A stretch of DNA of 64,000 nucleotides from Martelella lutilitoris (GTDB lineage: Bacteria > Pseudomonadota > Alphaproteobacteria > Rhizobiales > Rhizobiaceae). Each line of letters opens with the position of its first letter. The stretch's first letter is position 1. The notes below the pieces were generated by a model. The model did not search any database. It was not told where the DNA came from and was given only the letters and a program-made list of their open reading frames with translations. The stretch lies in the NCBI RefSeq assembly GCF_016598595.1, contig NZ_CP066786.1:3061501-3125500 (forward strand). Direction: 5' to 3'. Shown piece by piece: positions 23,949 through 33,035 of this stretch. The position numbers were made by a program, and so were the translations under genes.

Positions 23949-24677
23949 CTAGAAAATCAGCGTGCGCGGCGTCTTCACGTCAAACAAGGGAAAGGCGAGG
24001 AAGCCGAACAGGAAACCGCCGACATGGGCCTGCCAGGCAATATCAGCCGCGCTGACGCCGACGAAGCTGACGCCGACGGCGACCAGCAGATTGCCGACGA
24101 GCCAGACCAGGACGAAGGCGCGCGCCGTCGGATCGGCGAAGACCGCGCCGATCGAAAGCCTGGGACCCAGATGCGCCTGCGGCAGGAACCGTCCGCCGGC
24201 AAAGACGAAGCGGCAGGCCGCGCCCATATAGGCCGACACCACGCCGGAAGCGCCGATCAGCACCGTCACGGCGCCCCAGTCCGTGAGCGCGAAGAAGAAG
24301 GCCGAGGCGGCGGCGCTTGTCACCCACAGGAGAAGAAACCGCAGCGGCCCGAGCCTCTTGGCGACCGGCGCGCCGAAGATCGCCAGCCAGATCGCGTTGA
24401 AGATGATATGGCTCCAGCCGCCGTGGAGAAGCGAATAGGTGAGCGGCGACCACAGCCAGGCGAGGTCCCGGGATCCGAGCGCGTGGACATAACGCGCCGG
24501 AATGAAGCCGAATTCCTGCCACACCATCATGTTGGTCGCGTAGCCGAGAACGAATTCCTGCAGCAGAAAGACCGCAAAAAGCACGCCAAGAGCCGCCAGC
24601 ACGACCGGCGGAAGGTTGATCGGCGGCTCGCGCCTCTGGGGCCGGAAGGGGTCGCCGCCGGTTCTCGGTGTGCGCAT
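23949..24677 (-). CDS. Rhomboid family intramembrane serine protease
   Basis: The 242-residue polytopic membrane protein shows the catalytic dyad of rhomboids: Ser144 in the GASG motif and His218 in QAHVGGF. The conserved WSHIIFN segment of the oxyanion region is also present. It starts MRTPRTGGDPFRPQ, and six or so transmembrane helices follow from about residue 25. Rhomboids cleave within or near transmembrane helices; the substrate here is unknown. The nearest upstream gene is the divergent D,D-carboxypeptidase, about 270 bases away. Confidence 0.92.
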   Translation of the reverse strand: MRTPRTGGDPFRPQRREPPINLPPVVLAALGVLFAVFLLQEFVLGYATNMMVWQEFGFIPARYVHALGSRDLAWLWSPLTYSLLHGGWSHIIFNAIWLAIFGAPVAKRLGPLRFLLLWVTSAAASAFFFALTDWGAVTVLIGASGVVSAYMGAACRFVFAGGRFLPQAHLGPRLSIGAVFADPTARAFVLVWLVGNLLVAVGVSFVGVSAADIAWQAHVGGFLFGFLAFPLFDVKTPRTLIF

Positions 24678-24946
24678 GGATCTTGCTCCTGTTCGGCTTC
24701 TGATTATCCGATCGGAACATGTTTGAAAAGCGTCGCCAGGCATGGCAGAAGGCGAAGCGGAAAAGCGGCGGCGCACCGGGCACGAAGAACAGGAATAAAC
24801 GATGCCCCCGCGGCAATTTAAACGAATATTAACCGCGATTTGATCAGATCGATCCACAGCCTAGCAATGGATGAACGCGACCGGTATCATGCCGGCACGG
24901 CTTCGCCAGGAAACATCAACCGCCAGATTTCGCAAGAGTTTTTCGA

Positions 24947-26398
24947 ATGCAGAGACAGGCAAACCGCCGCTTCCGTTTGAGCCGGTTCCTCAATGCCGTG
25001 ATGGTCCTCGCGGCACTCGCGACCCTCCTTACCGGCCTTCCCGTCAACGTGGCCCGCGCCGATTCCAACGACGCGGCGATCGTGATCGACGCCAACACCG
25101 GAAAGGTTCTCTACAGCGAGGCGCCGGATGCGCCGCGCTATCCGGCCTCGCTGACGAAGATGATGACGCTTTACATGGTGTTCGAAGCGCTCGACAACGG
25201 CCGGATAACGCTCAACACCAAAATACCGTTTTCAAAGAACGCGGCAGCGGAACCGCCGACCAAGCTCGGCATTCCCGCCGGCGGCAGCGTGACGGTCGAA
25301 ACCGCGATCTACGCGCTCATCACCCGCTCGGCCAACGACGTCGCCACCGCCGTCGGCGAGTATCTCGGCGGTTCGGAGAGCAATTTCGCTGCAATGATGA
25401 CCAACAAGGCGCATGCGCTCGGCATGACGCGCACGACCTATCGCAATGCGCACGGCCTGCCCAACAGCGCGCAAAAGACCACGGCCCGCGACCAGGCCCG
25501 TCTTGGCATCGCGCTGCGTCAGCATTTTCCGGAATATTACCACTATTTCGGCACGCGCAATTTCAAATACGGCAAGTACAATATCGGCAATCACAACCGC
25601 CTTCTCGGCCAGGTGAAGGGCGTTGACGGCATCAAGACCGGCTACACCAACGCCTCGGGCTACAATCTCGCCACCTCCGCCGTCTCCGGCAACCGCTCGA
25701 TCGTGGCCATCGTCATGGGCGGCGCGACCGGGGCAAGCCGCAACCAGTGGGCGACGCGTCTGGTGACGACCTATCTGCCCAAGGCCTCCAACGGCCGCGG
25801 CGGCAATTTCGTCATCGCCCGCGCCGACGCCATGGTGTTCCCGGAAAAAGGCCCGATCCCCTATCCCCGCCCGGCGGCAGAGGGCGGCGTCGCGCTCGCC
25901 TATGCGGCAAACGACAATGCCGCGCCGACCGCTTCGGCTGGCCTGACCGGCGTCCAGGCCGAGCTCGTCTCCAACGTTCCGCTGCCGAGCGAGCGCCGCC
26001 CGGCCGACAATGACGAAGGGCTGAGCGTCGAGGATGTGCTGCAAACGGCCGACGATGTCGCCGATGCCGTCGGCGGTGCCATCATTCCCGCGGCCCAGGC
26101 CTCGGAAAGCGCCCCGGACACCTCGATCAAGACCGCCTCGATCAGCCAGCCGCGCGGCTGGGTCGTCCAGGTCGGCACAGCCGCGACCGCCGAAGGCGCC
26201 CGCGCGCTGCTGACCCGCACGCAGGGCAAGGCCGGCGGCGCGCTCGACAAATCGGAGCCCTTTGCCCTTGCCTACAACAATGGCGGCCAGGAGATCTACC
26301 GCGCCCGCTTCGGCGGCTTCCCCGACCAGGAAGAGGCGGTCAAGGCCTGCCGCGCGCTGAAGCGCAACGGCGTCAGCTGCTGGGCAAGCCTGCAGTAA
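24947..26398 (+). CDS. D-alanyl-D-alanine carboxypeptidase with C-terminal SPOR domain
   Basis: This 483-residue periplasmic penicillin-binding protein trims the terminal D-Ala of peptidoglycan stem peptides. An N-terminal signal sequence ends near VARAD. The three active-site motifs are intact: Ser68-x-x-Lys71 (SLTK), Ser128-Ala-Asn130 and Lys230-Thr-Gly. After a low-complexity linker of about 100 residues comes a SPOR domain (residues about 400-483, GWVVQVGTAATAEGARALL). SPOR domains bind denuded glycan at the division septum, so the enzyme is probably recruited to the division site. A hairpin terminator follows. Confidence 0.95.
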   Translation: MQRQANRRFRLSRFLNAVMVLAALATLLTGLPVNVARADSNDAAIVIDANTGKVLYSEAPDAPRYPASLTKMMTLYMVFEALDNGRITLNTKIPFSKNAAAEPPTKLGIPAGGSVTVETAIYALITRSANDVATAVGEYLGGSESNFAAMMTNKAHALGMTRTTYRNAHGLPNSAQKTTARDQARLGIALRQHFPEYYHYFGTRNFKYGKYNIGNHNRLLGQVKGVDGIKTGYTNASGYNLATSAVSGNRSIVAIVMGGATGASRNQWATRLVTTYLPKASNGRGGNFVIARADAMVFPEKGPIPYPRPAAEGGVALAYAANDNAAPTASAGLTGVQAELVSNVPLPSERRPADNDEGLSVEDVLQTADDVADAVGGAIIPAAQASESAPDTSIKTASISQPRGWVVQVGTAATAEGARALLTRTQGKAGGALDKSEPFALAYNNGGQEIYRARFGGFPDQEEAVKACRALKRNGVSCWASLQ

Positions 26399-26448
26399 CG
26401 CGCAAGAAGAAAGAGCGCGCCGCGGCGCGGCGAAAAGAATGACTGAAT

Positions 26449-26484
26449 AAAACGCCGGTCCGCATCGCGGGCCGGCGTTTTATT
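26449..26484 (+). terminator. Intrinsic terminator after the carboxypeptidase gene
   Basis: AAAACGCCGG (26449-26458) and CCGGCGTTTT (26472-26481) pair perfectly around a 13-base loop, and a T-rich end follows. It lies about 50 bases after the stop codon. Confidence 0.85.
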
Positions 26485-26596
26485 CGTAAAGGGTTTTGAA
26501 AGATTTCTCCGATAGCCTCATCGGTAAGGTTTCGGAAAGCAAGAAACGCAAAGCTTTCGGCGCCATGGAAAAGCCCATTATCTGTCCTGCGTAGCG

Positions 26597-26878
26597 ATGG
26601 GGATCGAAGTGAACAGGAAACAGCGTTCCGGCATGATGTCAGGCAATACTGAACCCGCAACCGCCCGCCGCAGCGGTTTCAACCCGCTCCACGAGGCCGC
26701 CCAGAAACTGGCGGAATATGCCCGTTTCCAGGGCCGCTACAAGGCAAGGGAACTCGTCGGGCTTCTGACCAGCCAGGGCGAGCGCGCCGCGCGCGCCGTC
26801 CAGCCCGCGGCCCGCATTCATCTCTATATCCGCGCCGATCGTGACGGGCGCGCTCCGGTCAACCTCAGACTGCGCTGA
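26597..26878 (+). CDS. Small basic hypothetical protein
   Basis: The open frame encodes 93 residues, rich in Arg and Ala, with no signal peptide or transmembrane helix. It is helical in the middle (NPLHEAAQKLAEYARFQGRY) and ends in RAPVNLRLR. I recognise no family. It is bounded by an intrinsic terminator upstream at 26449 and a strong one downstream at 26900, which supports an independent short transcription unit. The start could also be the methionine at 26636, which gives about 80 residues. Codon use looks like that of the neighbours. A real gene is likely but not proven. Confidence 0.55.
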   Translation: MGIEVNRKQRSGMMSGNTEPATARRSGFNPLHEAAQKLAEYARFQGRYKARELVGLLTSQGERAARAVQPAARIHLYIRADRDGRAPVNLRLR

Positions 26879-26899
26879 GGGATGCGGGGCCCGCATGAA

Positions 26900-26923
26900 A
26901 AAAGGCGCCGCGCGGCGCCTTTT
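26900..26923. terminator. Bidirectional intrinsic terminator
   Basis: AAAAGGCGCCG (26900-26910) and CGGCGCCTTTT (26913-26923) form an 11-bp stem with A-run and T-run ends. It can terminate both the short gene ending at 26878 and the OmpA-like gene ending at 26950 on the other strand. Confidence 0.88.
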
Positions 26924-26949
26924 GTCGTTTCCGGCAGGCCTTGCGAGCC

Positions 26950-27600
26950 TCACATCCTGACGGCGGAGATCTGGATTTCGACGCGCCGGTTCTGCGCCCG
27001 GCCTTCCGGCGTGGCGTTGGAGGCGATCGGGTTGGACGGACCGAAGCCGACGGCGGAAATGCGGTTGGCGCCAACGCCCGACTGAACCAGATAATTGCCG
27101 ACGCTGTTGGCGCGCTCCTGCGACAGCCTCTGGTTATATTCGACTGAACCGGTGGAATCCGTGTAGCCGTTCACATTGACGGCGGTGCGGTCATATTTGC
27201 GCAGCACCGTCGAAACGGCATTCAGCGTCGAATAGAAGTTCGGCAGGATCGTGTATTCATCCGTCGGGAAGGTAACGTTGCCCGGCATGATCAGCGTCAG
27301 CATGTCGCCGTTGCGGACGACGGAAACGCCGGTGCCGGCCAGGGCCTGACGGAATTCCCGCTCCTGGCTGTCCATATAGGCGCCGATGCCGCCGCCGGCG
27401 ATCGCGCCGATCGCGCCGCCGATCGCGGCGCCCTTGGCGTCACCGCCAACGGCAAGGCCCGCCAGCGCGCCGAGCGCGCCGCCGGCGAGCGCGCCGGTTC
27501 CGGTATTGTTGTTGACGGTCTGCCCCGAATAGGGGTCCGTGGTCGTGCAGCCGGCAAGAAACGCAACGCTTACCGCAGCAATGGTCATTTTCTTCAGCAT
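26950..27600 (-). CDS. OmpA family lipoprotein with glycine-zipper region
   Basis: This 216-residue envelope protein has a lipoprotein signal peptide with lipobox LAGC. A glycine-zipper segment follows (about residues 38-75, GALAGGALGALAGLAVGG), then a C-terminal OmpA domain. The peptidoglycan-binding motif is NVNGYTDSTGSVEYNQRLSQ, followed by RAQNRRVEI. It should be anchored in the outer membrane and tether it to peptidoglycan. It is like E. coli YiaD in layout. A second gene of the same type lies 142 bases upstream, so the pair probably arose by tandem duplication. Confidence 0.93.
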   Translation of the reverse strand: MLKKMTIAAVSVAFLAGCTTTDPYSGQTVNNNTGTGALAGGALGALAGLAVGGDAKGAAIGGAIGAIAGGGIGAYMDSQEREFRQALAGTGVSVVRNGDMLTLIMPGNVTFPTDEYTILPNFYSTLNAVSTVLRKYDRTAVNVNGYTDSTGSVEYNQRLSQERANSVGNYLVQSGVGANRISAVGFGPSNPIASNATPEGRAQNRRVEIQISAVRM

Positions 27601-27742
27601 GATGTCCCTCGAATAAGAAAAGCCTTAATCAATCTCAAGCCGCCTCATTGCGGCATTGATATGGCGGAGCCGCCGCGCCGAAACGGCAATGACCCGAAGA
27701 CATTGCTCAGGGCCATTGCCTTCATCCCTTGAACAAAAATGC

Positions 27743-28333
27743 TCAGTTGGTCGCAGCCGCCACCGCATCGGCAGCCGGCGGCGGCGCGATGCGGATCTCC
27801 ACGCGGCGGTTCTGGGCGCGGCCGTCGGCCGTGTCGTTGGAGGCAACCGGATCAGCCTTGCCGTAGCCCACCGGCATGATGCGCTGCGGGCTGACGCCGC
27901 GCTGGATCAGCGCGCCGGCAACGGCATTGGCGCGCTGCTGCGATAGCTTGAGGTTATAGGCGTCCGAACCGGTCGAATCGGTATAGCCATTCACGTCGAT
28001 ATCGGTGGCGTTATACTTCTGCAGGAGACCGGTAACGACGGCGAGAGAAGGACCGAAGGACGGCACGATCTCGGCGCTGTCGGTGGCAAAGGTGATGCTC
28101 GAATCGAAGACCACCGCGATATATTTCGGCGTGCGCACGATGGTGACGCCGGAGCCGGCGAGCTGCTCGCGCATCTCGGCCTCCTGGCGGTCCATATAGG
28201 CCGCCGGGTCGCTGACGGAGATATTGGTGACCGATACTTCCTCGGGCGCCTGGTTCACGCTGTTCTGGGTATTTGCCGCGCAGCCGGCAAGCAGCGCCGA
28301 CGCGAAAATGGCCGTGATGAACTTGGCTTTCAT
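27743..28333 (-). CDS. OmpA family lipoprotein
   Basis: This 196-residue protein starts MKAKFITAIFASALLAGC, a lipoprotein signal with a clear lipobox, after a GGGGGA ribosome site. It lacks the glycine zipper of its neighbour. The C-terminal OmpA domain has DVNGYTDSTGSDAYNLKLSQ and RAQNRRVEI. The shared motifs and adjacent position mark it as a paralogue of the gene at 26950, with a divergent N-terminal half. It probably links outer membrane and peptidoglycan. Confidence 0.92.
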   Translation of the reverse strand: MKAKFITAIFASALLAGCAANTQNSVNQAPEEVSVTNISVSDPAAYMDRQEAEMREQLAGSGVTIVRTPKYIAVVFDSSITFATDSAEIVPSFGPSLAVVTGLLQKYNATDIDVNGYTDSTGSDAYNLKLSQQRANAVAGALIQRGVSPQRIMPVGYGKADPVASNDTADGRAQNRRVEIRIAPPPAADAVAAATN

Positions 28334-28455
28334 GTTTCCCCCTTCAGGACTATCGGAATCGGTCATGCCGATCATTGTGTTGAAGGCCTATAACAACAGT
28401 ATAGTGCCCGCTTTAGCAAGGTTTTCCATGGAATCCAAAGCGGAGACCCTCGTCA

Positions 28456-31400
28456 TCAGTGACCGATCGATGCCGCCTCGTGCATCTCCGCGTTGAGACG
28501 CCGCTCTTCGTCGGCCTTCGGCTTCGAGAAGCGCGCAAGAAGGTAATAGGCAACCGGCGTCACGTAGAGCGTGACGATGGTGGCAAGGCCGAGCCCGCCG
28601 ACGATCACCCAGCCGAGCGCGATGCGCGCCTCGGCGCCCGCGCCGGAGGCGGCAACCAGCGGAATGCCGCCGAGCACGGTGGAGATCATCGTCATCATCA
28701 CCGGACGGAGCCGGAGCATGGTCGCATGCTCGATCGCGTCGCGCACGCTCTCGCCGCGATCCCTGAGCTGGTTGGCGAATTCGACGATCAGGATGCCGTT
28801 CTTTGCCATCACGCCGATCAGAAGCACGAGGCCGATCTGCGAATAGATGTTGAGGCTGGTCCCGGTCAGAAGCATGGCGATGAAGGCGCATCCGATGCCG
28901 AAGGGCACCGTCGCCAGGATGATCAGCGCGCTCCAGACGCTCTCGAACTGAGCGGCAAGCACGAGGAAGACGATGATGATGGCAAAGCCGAACACCATGC
29001 CCATGCCCGAAGCGTTCTCATCAAGGGCGGCCGCCTCGGCCTGGGCCTGGACATGGGCGCCCGGCGGCAGAAGCGGCTCGGCAAGCTCCAGAAGGCGCTG
29101 ATAGGCGTCGCCCAGCGCCACGCCGGGGCCGAGACTCGACGACAGCGATACGGCCGCCTGTTGCTGCTCGCGTTCGAGCGTCGGCGCGATGGATTTCTCC
29201 TCAAGCGAGGCGATGGTCGACAGCGGCACGATGCGTCCGTCTCCGGTGCGCAGGAAAATATTCCTCAGATCGCTCGGATCATCGACCTTTCGGGTGTCGG
29301 CGCGCAGCTGGACATCATAGGATTCGCCGTCGATGAACACCTCGCCCACCGACCGGCCGTCAAGCAATGCCATCAGCGCCTGGGAGAGCCCGCCGATATC
29401 GATGCCGAGATCGGCCGCGCGCCGGCGATCGAGGGCAAGCGCCAGCTGTGCCTGCGTCGCCTCCTCGGAAAGGCGCGGGGCGGAGAACATCGGATCGGCT
29501 TCCATGGCCTCGACAAGCGCGCTCGCGGCTTCCGTCAGCCGTTCATGGCTGGAACCGACAAGGGCGACGGAGAGCCCGTTGCCGGCGCCGCGGATATTGA
29601 GCGAGTTCGGCTGGAAGGCGAAGGCGCGCACGGCCGGAATGCTGCCGGAGGCGGCGTTCACGTCGCGGGCGATCATGTCCTGCGTGCGCTCGCGATCGGC
29701 CCAGGGCGCAAGCGACATGACGACGAAGCCGCTGTTCGTGTTGCTGCCGAAGCCGGAGATCGAGAAGACGCTCTCGATCTCGCCGCTGTCGATCAGCGGC
29801 TGGAGCTTTTCCTCCACCTGCTGGATGCGGTCGCGGGTATAATCGAGGCTGACGCCCTGGGGCGCGGAAACCCGCATCATCAGCATCGACCGGTCCTCGC
29901 GCGGCAGAAGCTCGGTGGTGAGGTTGGCATAGGCGAGATAGGCCCCGAAAACCAGCAGGCCGGCCAGCGACAACAGCACCAGCGGCGCGGCCAGCACCCA
30001 GCCGAGCGTCACGGCATAGAAGCGCGCAAGGGCCGTGCCGAAACGCGCGATCGGCCCGGGTTTCTGATCCTTGTGGCTCACAAGAATGCGCGATGCCAGC
30101 ATCGGGCAAAGCGTCAGCGCCACGAAGGATGACAGCATCACGGCGAAGGCCAGAACGAAGCCGAATTCACGGAAAAGTCCGCCCGCCTGCCCCGGCAGAA
30201 AGGAGAGCGGCACGAATACCGCGGCAAGCGTCGCCGTCGTGGTGATGACGGCGAAGAAGACCTGGCGCGTGCCGAGAACCGCGGCCGCGCGCGGACCCAT
30301 GCCGTTCGCCCTGAGACGCACGATGTTTTCCAGGACCACGATCGCGTCATCGACGACCATGCCGGTCGCCAGCACGATCGCCAGAAGGGTGAGGATATTG
30401 ACGGAGAAGCCCGCCACATAGATCGCGGCCAACGTGCCGACCAGCGCCACCGGCAGGGTGATCGCCGGAATGATGGTGGCGCGCCAGTCGCGCAGGAAGA
30501 CGTAGATAATGGCGACCACGATCATCGCCGCGAGGATGAGCGAGCGCACCACTTCCTCGATCGAACCGGAAATGAACACGGCGTCGTCGCTCGAAACGCG
30601 GATCGTCGTGCCTTCGGGCAGGTTCGGCGCAATCTCGTTGACGACCCGGTGGACGCCCTCGGAAATTTCCAAAGTATTCGACTTCGCCTGGCGGACGATA
30701 CCGAGGCCGATTCCGGGCTGGCCGTTATAGCGCAGCGCCGTTGCCGCCGTGTCCGGCCCGAAGACGACGGTCGCGACATCGCCGAGACGGACATTCTCGG
30801 CCACGCGGATATCGGCAAACTCTTCCGGCGTGGTGATGTCGGCGGTGGCGCGCACGCCGAGCGCCTGAGTGGTGCTGGTCAGCGAGCCAGCCGGCACGTC
30901 CCAGGAAATATCCGACAGCGCCGATGTCAGGTCAGCCACCGAGAGGCCCCGGCTTGCAAGGGCGGCCTGGTTGATATCAATACGAAAGATCTTCTCCCGC
31001 TCGCCGTAGACGGCGACGTCGGCCACGCCCGGCACGGCGGCGAACCGATCCTCGATCTCATCGCTGACAAGCTCCGTCAGGTCGTCGATATCGAGCGTGG
31101 AGGACGTGATTGCCAGTCGGACGACCGGCTGGGCATCGGAATCCGCCTTGACGATGCGCGGTTCGTCGGCATCGTCCGGCAATTGTCCTTCGACCCGGCC
31201 GACGGCGTCGCGCACATCCATGGAGGCGACGTTGATATCCGTATCCTTGCTGAATTCCAGCGTCACCCGGCTTGAGCCGGTGGAGGACTGGGAGGACATC
31301 GACTGCAGGCCCGGTACGCGCGCCACCGCGCCCTCGATGACGTTTGTCACCTCGCGGTCGACCGTTTCGGGTGCAGCGCCCGAAAATGTGGTGCGCACGG

Positions 31401-31647
31401 TGATGACCGGCTGGTCGACATCGGGCAGCTCGCGCACCTCGACGCCGAAAAAGGCGGCGAGACCGGCCACGACGATCAGGGCGTTGAACACCGCAGCGAG
31501 AATGGGTCGGCGCACGAAGAGCGCGGTAAAGCCGTGCTCGCTCTCATGCTCGGCGATCGCCTTTTCCGCTTCGCTGCGGGCATCGCTCGTCTGGTTATCG
31601 GCCGCCGTCTCTTCGCCGGGCTTCTTGTCGTTCTCGAGGTCGCTCAT
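28456..31647 (-). CDS. RND (HAE1-type) multidrug efflux permease
   Basis: This 1063-residue inner-membrane pump of the AcrB type has twelve transmembrane helices and two large periplasmic loops. The proton-relay segment GMVVDDAIVVLENI, with two adjacent aspartates in helix four, is intact. A hydrophilic extension of about 40 residues, rich in Asp and Glu, precedes the first helix (FVRRPILAAVFNALI). The start at 31647 overlaps the adaptor gene stop by ATGA, so the two are coupled. No outer-membrane factor gene is adjacent; a TolC-like protein elsewhere would complete the tripartite pump. Substrates cannot be predicted. Confidence 0.94.
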   Translation of the reverse strand: MSDLENDKKPGEETAADNQTSDARSEAEKAIAEHESEHGFTALFVRRPILAAVFNALIVVAGLAAFFGVEVRELPDVDQPVITVRTTFSGAAPETVDREVTNVIEGAVARVPGLQSMSSQSSTGSSRVTLEFSKDTDINVASMDVRDAVGRVEGQLPDDADEPRIVKADSDAQPVVRLAITSSTLDIDDLTELVSDEIEDRFAAVPGVADVAVYGEREKIFRIDINQAALASRGLSVADLTSALSDISWDVPAGSLTSTTQALGVRATADITTPEEFADIRVAENVRLGDVATVVFGPDTAATALRYNGQPGIGLGIVRQAKSNTLEISEGVHRVVNEIAPNLPEGTTIRVSSDDAVFISGSIEEVVRSLILAAMIVVAIIYVFLRDWRATIIPAITLPVALVGTLAAIYVAGFSVNILTLLAIVLATGMVVDDAIVVLENIVRLRANGMGPRAAAVLGTRQVFFAVITTTATLAAVFVPLSFLPGQAGGLFREFGFVLAFAVMLSSFVALTLCPMLASRILVSHKDQKPGPIARFGTALARFYAVTLGWVLAAPLVLLSLAGLLVFGAYLAYANLTTELLPREDRSMLMMRVSAPQGVSLDYTRDRIQQVEEKLQPLIDSGEIESVFSISGFGSNTNSGFVVMSLAPWADRERTQDMIARDVNAASGSIPAVRAFAFQPNSLNIRGAGNGLSVALVGSSHERLTEAASALVEAMEADPMFSAPRLSEEATQAQLALALDRRRAADLGIDIGGLSQALMALLDGRSVGEVFIDGESYDVQLRADTRKVDDPSDLRNIFLRTGDGRIVPLSTIASLEEKSIAPTLEREQQQAAVSLSSSLGPGVALGDAYQRLLELAEPLLPPGAHVQAQAEAAALDENASGMGMVFGFAIIIVFLVLAAQFESVWSALIILATVPFGIGCAFIAMLLTGTSLNIYSQIGLVLLIGVMAKNGILIVEFANQLRDRGESVRDAIEHATMLRLRPVMMTMISTVLGGIPLVAASGAGAEARIALGWVIVGGLGLATIVTLYVTPVAYYLLARFSKPKADEERRLNAEMHEAASIGH

Positions 31648-32780
31648 GATGCGGACCCCGCGCTTTCGCGCTGCGGCGCGCCGGAGGTCATCTCGCTGAC
31701 GGACGCCCCCTCGCGCAGGCGCTGTATGCCCTCGATGATGACACTGTCCCCCTCGCCCAGTTCGGCATCGACGAGGACCACGTCCGGGTCGCGCTGGATG
31801 ATGCGCACCCGCGTCTTGGTCGATTTGCCGTCGACGAGTTGCCAGACATAGGCCCCGTCGGAATCCCACTGGATCGCAAGCGGATCGACGGCCGGATAGA
31901 CATCGCCCGGAAAACGCATCGACACGTCGAAGGACATGCCGGCGCGCAGCGAATCGTCCTCATTGTCAAGGCGCGCGCGCACCATGAAGGTGCGGCTTGC
32001 CGCGTCAATCCGGTTATCGACGGCCTGCACTTCGCCCTCGAACACCTGCTGTGGCGCGGAAACGAGGCTCGCCTCGACCGGTGCGCCGGGCCGGATCGCG
32101 GTGGCGAAACGTTCCGGCACGGAAAAATCGACCAGGATCGAGGAACGATCGTCGATGGTGACGATTTCGGACGAGGTCGTAACATAATCGCCGACATTGA
32201 CCGGGACGATGCCGGCAACGCCTGCGATCGGCGCAACGATGCGGCGACGCGCAAGGTCGAGTTCGGCGGCCTCGAGGTCGAGCGCGGCCGACCGCTCGGC
32301 GATCTCGGCATTATAGACCTCGAGGTCGGAGATCGCCGACTTGATCCTGCGATTGACCTCCGCCTGGCGCGCGGCGCTTTCGAGCGCCACCTCGGCCAGA
32401 TTGCGGGCGAGCACCTGTTCGCGGTCATCGAGCACGGCGATAACCTCTCCCTTCTCAACCGTATCGCCCGAGGAAAGGTTGAGCTCGGTGATCGTGCCCG
32501 CTTCCTCCGGAAGCACGGTGACCGAGCGGATCGCCTCGCCGCTGCCGATCGCCGTCAGTTCGTCATTGACGGTGCCCGTGGTCACCGGCGCGCTCACCAC
32601 CTGAATGCCGCCTCCCGCAAAACCGCCGGGGGGACGACCGCCGCCGCTGTCTCCCGACTTCGCCTCCAGAACGCCGTAGGACGTCAGCACATCGCGCCCG
32701 CCGGGCGCCAGAAAGAGCCATGCCGCGGATCCGATCGCCAGAAGACAGACACTCACGGCAACCTGCTGATAGAAACGCAT
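31644..32780 (-). CDS. RND efflux periplasmic adaptor (membrane fusion protein)
   Basis: The 378-residue protein has an N-terminal membrane anchor (residues about 5-27) and the barrel-sandwich, hairpin and beta-barrel order of HlyD/AcrA adaptors. The first half-lipoyl segment is near ITELNLSSGDTVEKGEVIAVLDD. The second is near RRIVAPIAGVAGIVPVNVGDYV. It bridges the inner-membrane pump to an outer-membrane channel. The ATG at 32780, with GGAG upstream, is preferred over the TTG one codon earlier. No local regulator gene adjoins; about 255 bases separate it from the divergent helicase gene. Confidence 0.93.
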   Translation of the reverse strand: MRFYQQVAVSVCLLAIGSAAWLFLAPGGRDVLTSYGVLEAKSGDSGGGRPPGGFAGGGIQVVSAPVTTGTVNDELTAIGSGEAIRSVTVLPEEAGTITELNLSSGDTVEKGEVIAVLDDREQVLARNLAEVALESAARQAEVNRRIKSAISDLEVYNAEIAERSAALDLEAAELDLARRRIVAPIAGVAGIVPVNVGDYVTTSSEIVTIDDRSSILVDFSVPERFATAIRPGAPVEASLVSAPQQVFEGEVQAVDNRIDAASRTFMVRARLDNEDDSLRAGMSFDVSMRFPGDVYPAVDPLAIQWDSDGAYVWQLVDGKSTKTRVRIIQRDPDVVLVDAELGEGDSVIIEGIQRLREGASVSEMTSGAPQRESAGSAS

Positions 32781-33035
32781 CAATGACTCCGGTTTTCAAA
32801 GAGGATGCCGACGGTGGCGGCCTGTGGAAAGCGATAAGAATATGAGTGGAATTATCCAGATCACCCGGCTCACTGCAAGCCACGGAATGAAACCTCACCA
32901 ATTTGTAATCTTTGCGCGCATCCGTCGCCTTCTTCATGCCGCATTTCCGAACGGAAAAACCCCGCTCTGTGCATATTTTGTTCTCATTTCGATGCATGCC
33001 TTCACCTTTGCCCCTCAAGCCACTAGATTGGCCCC

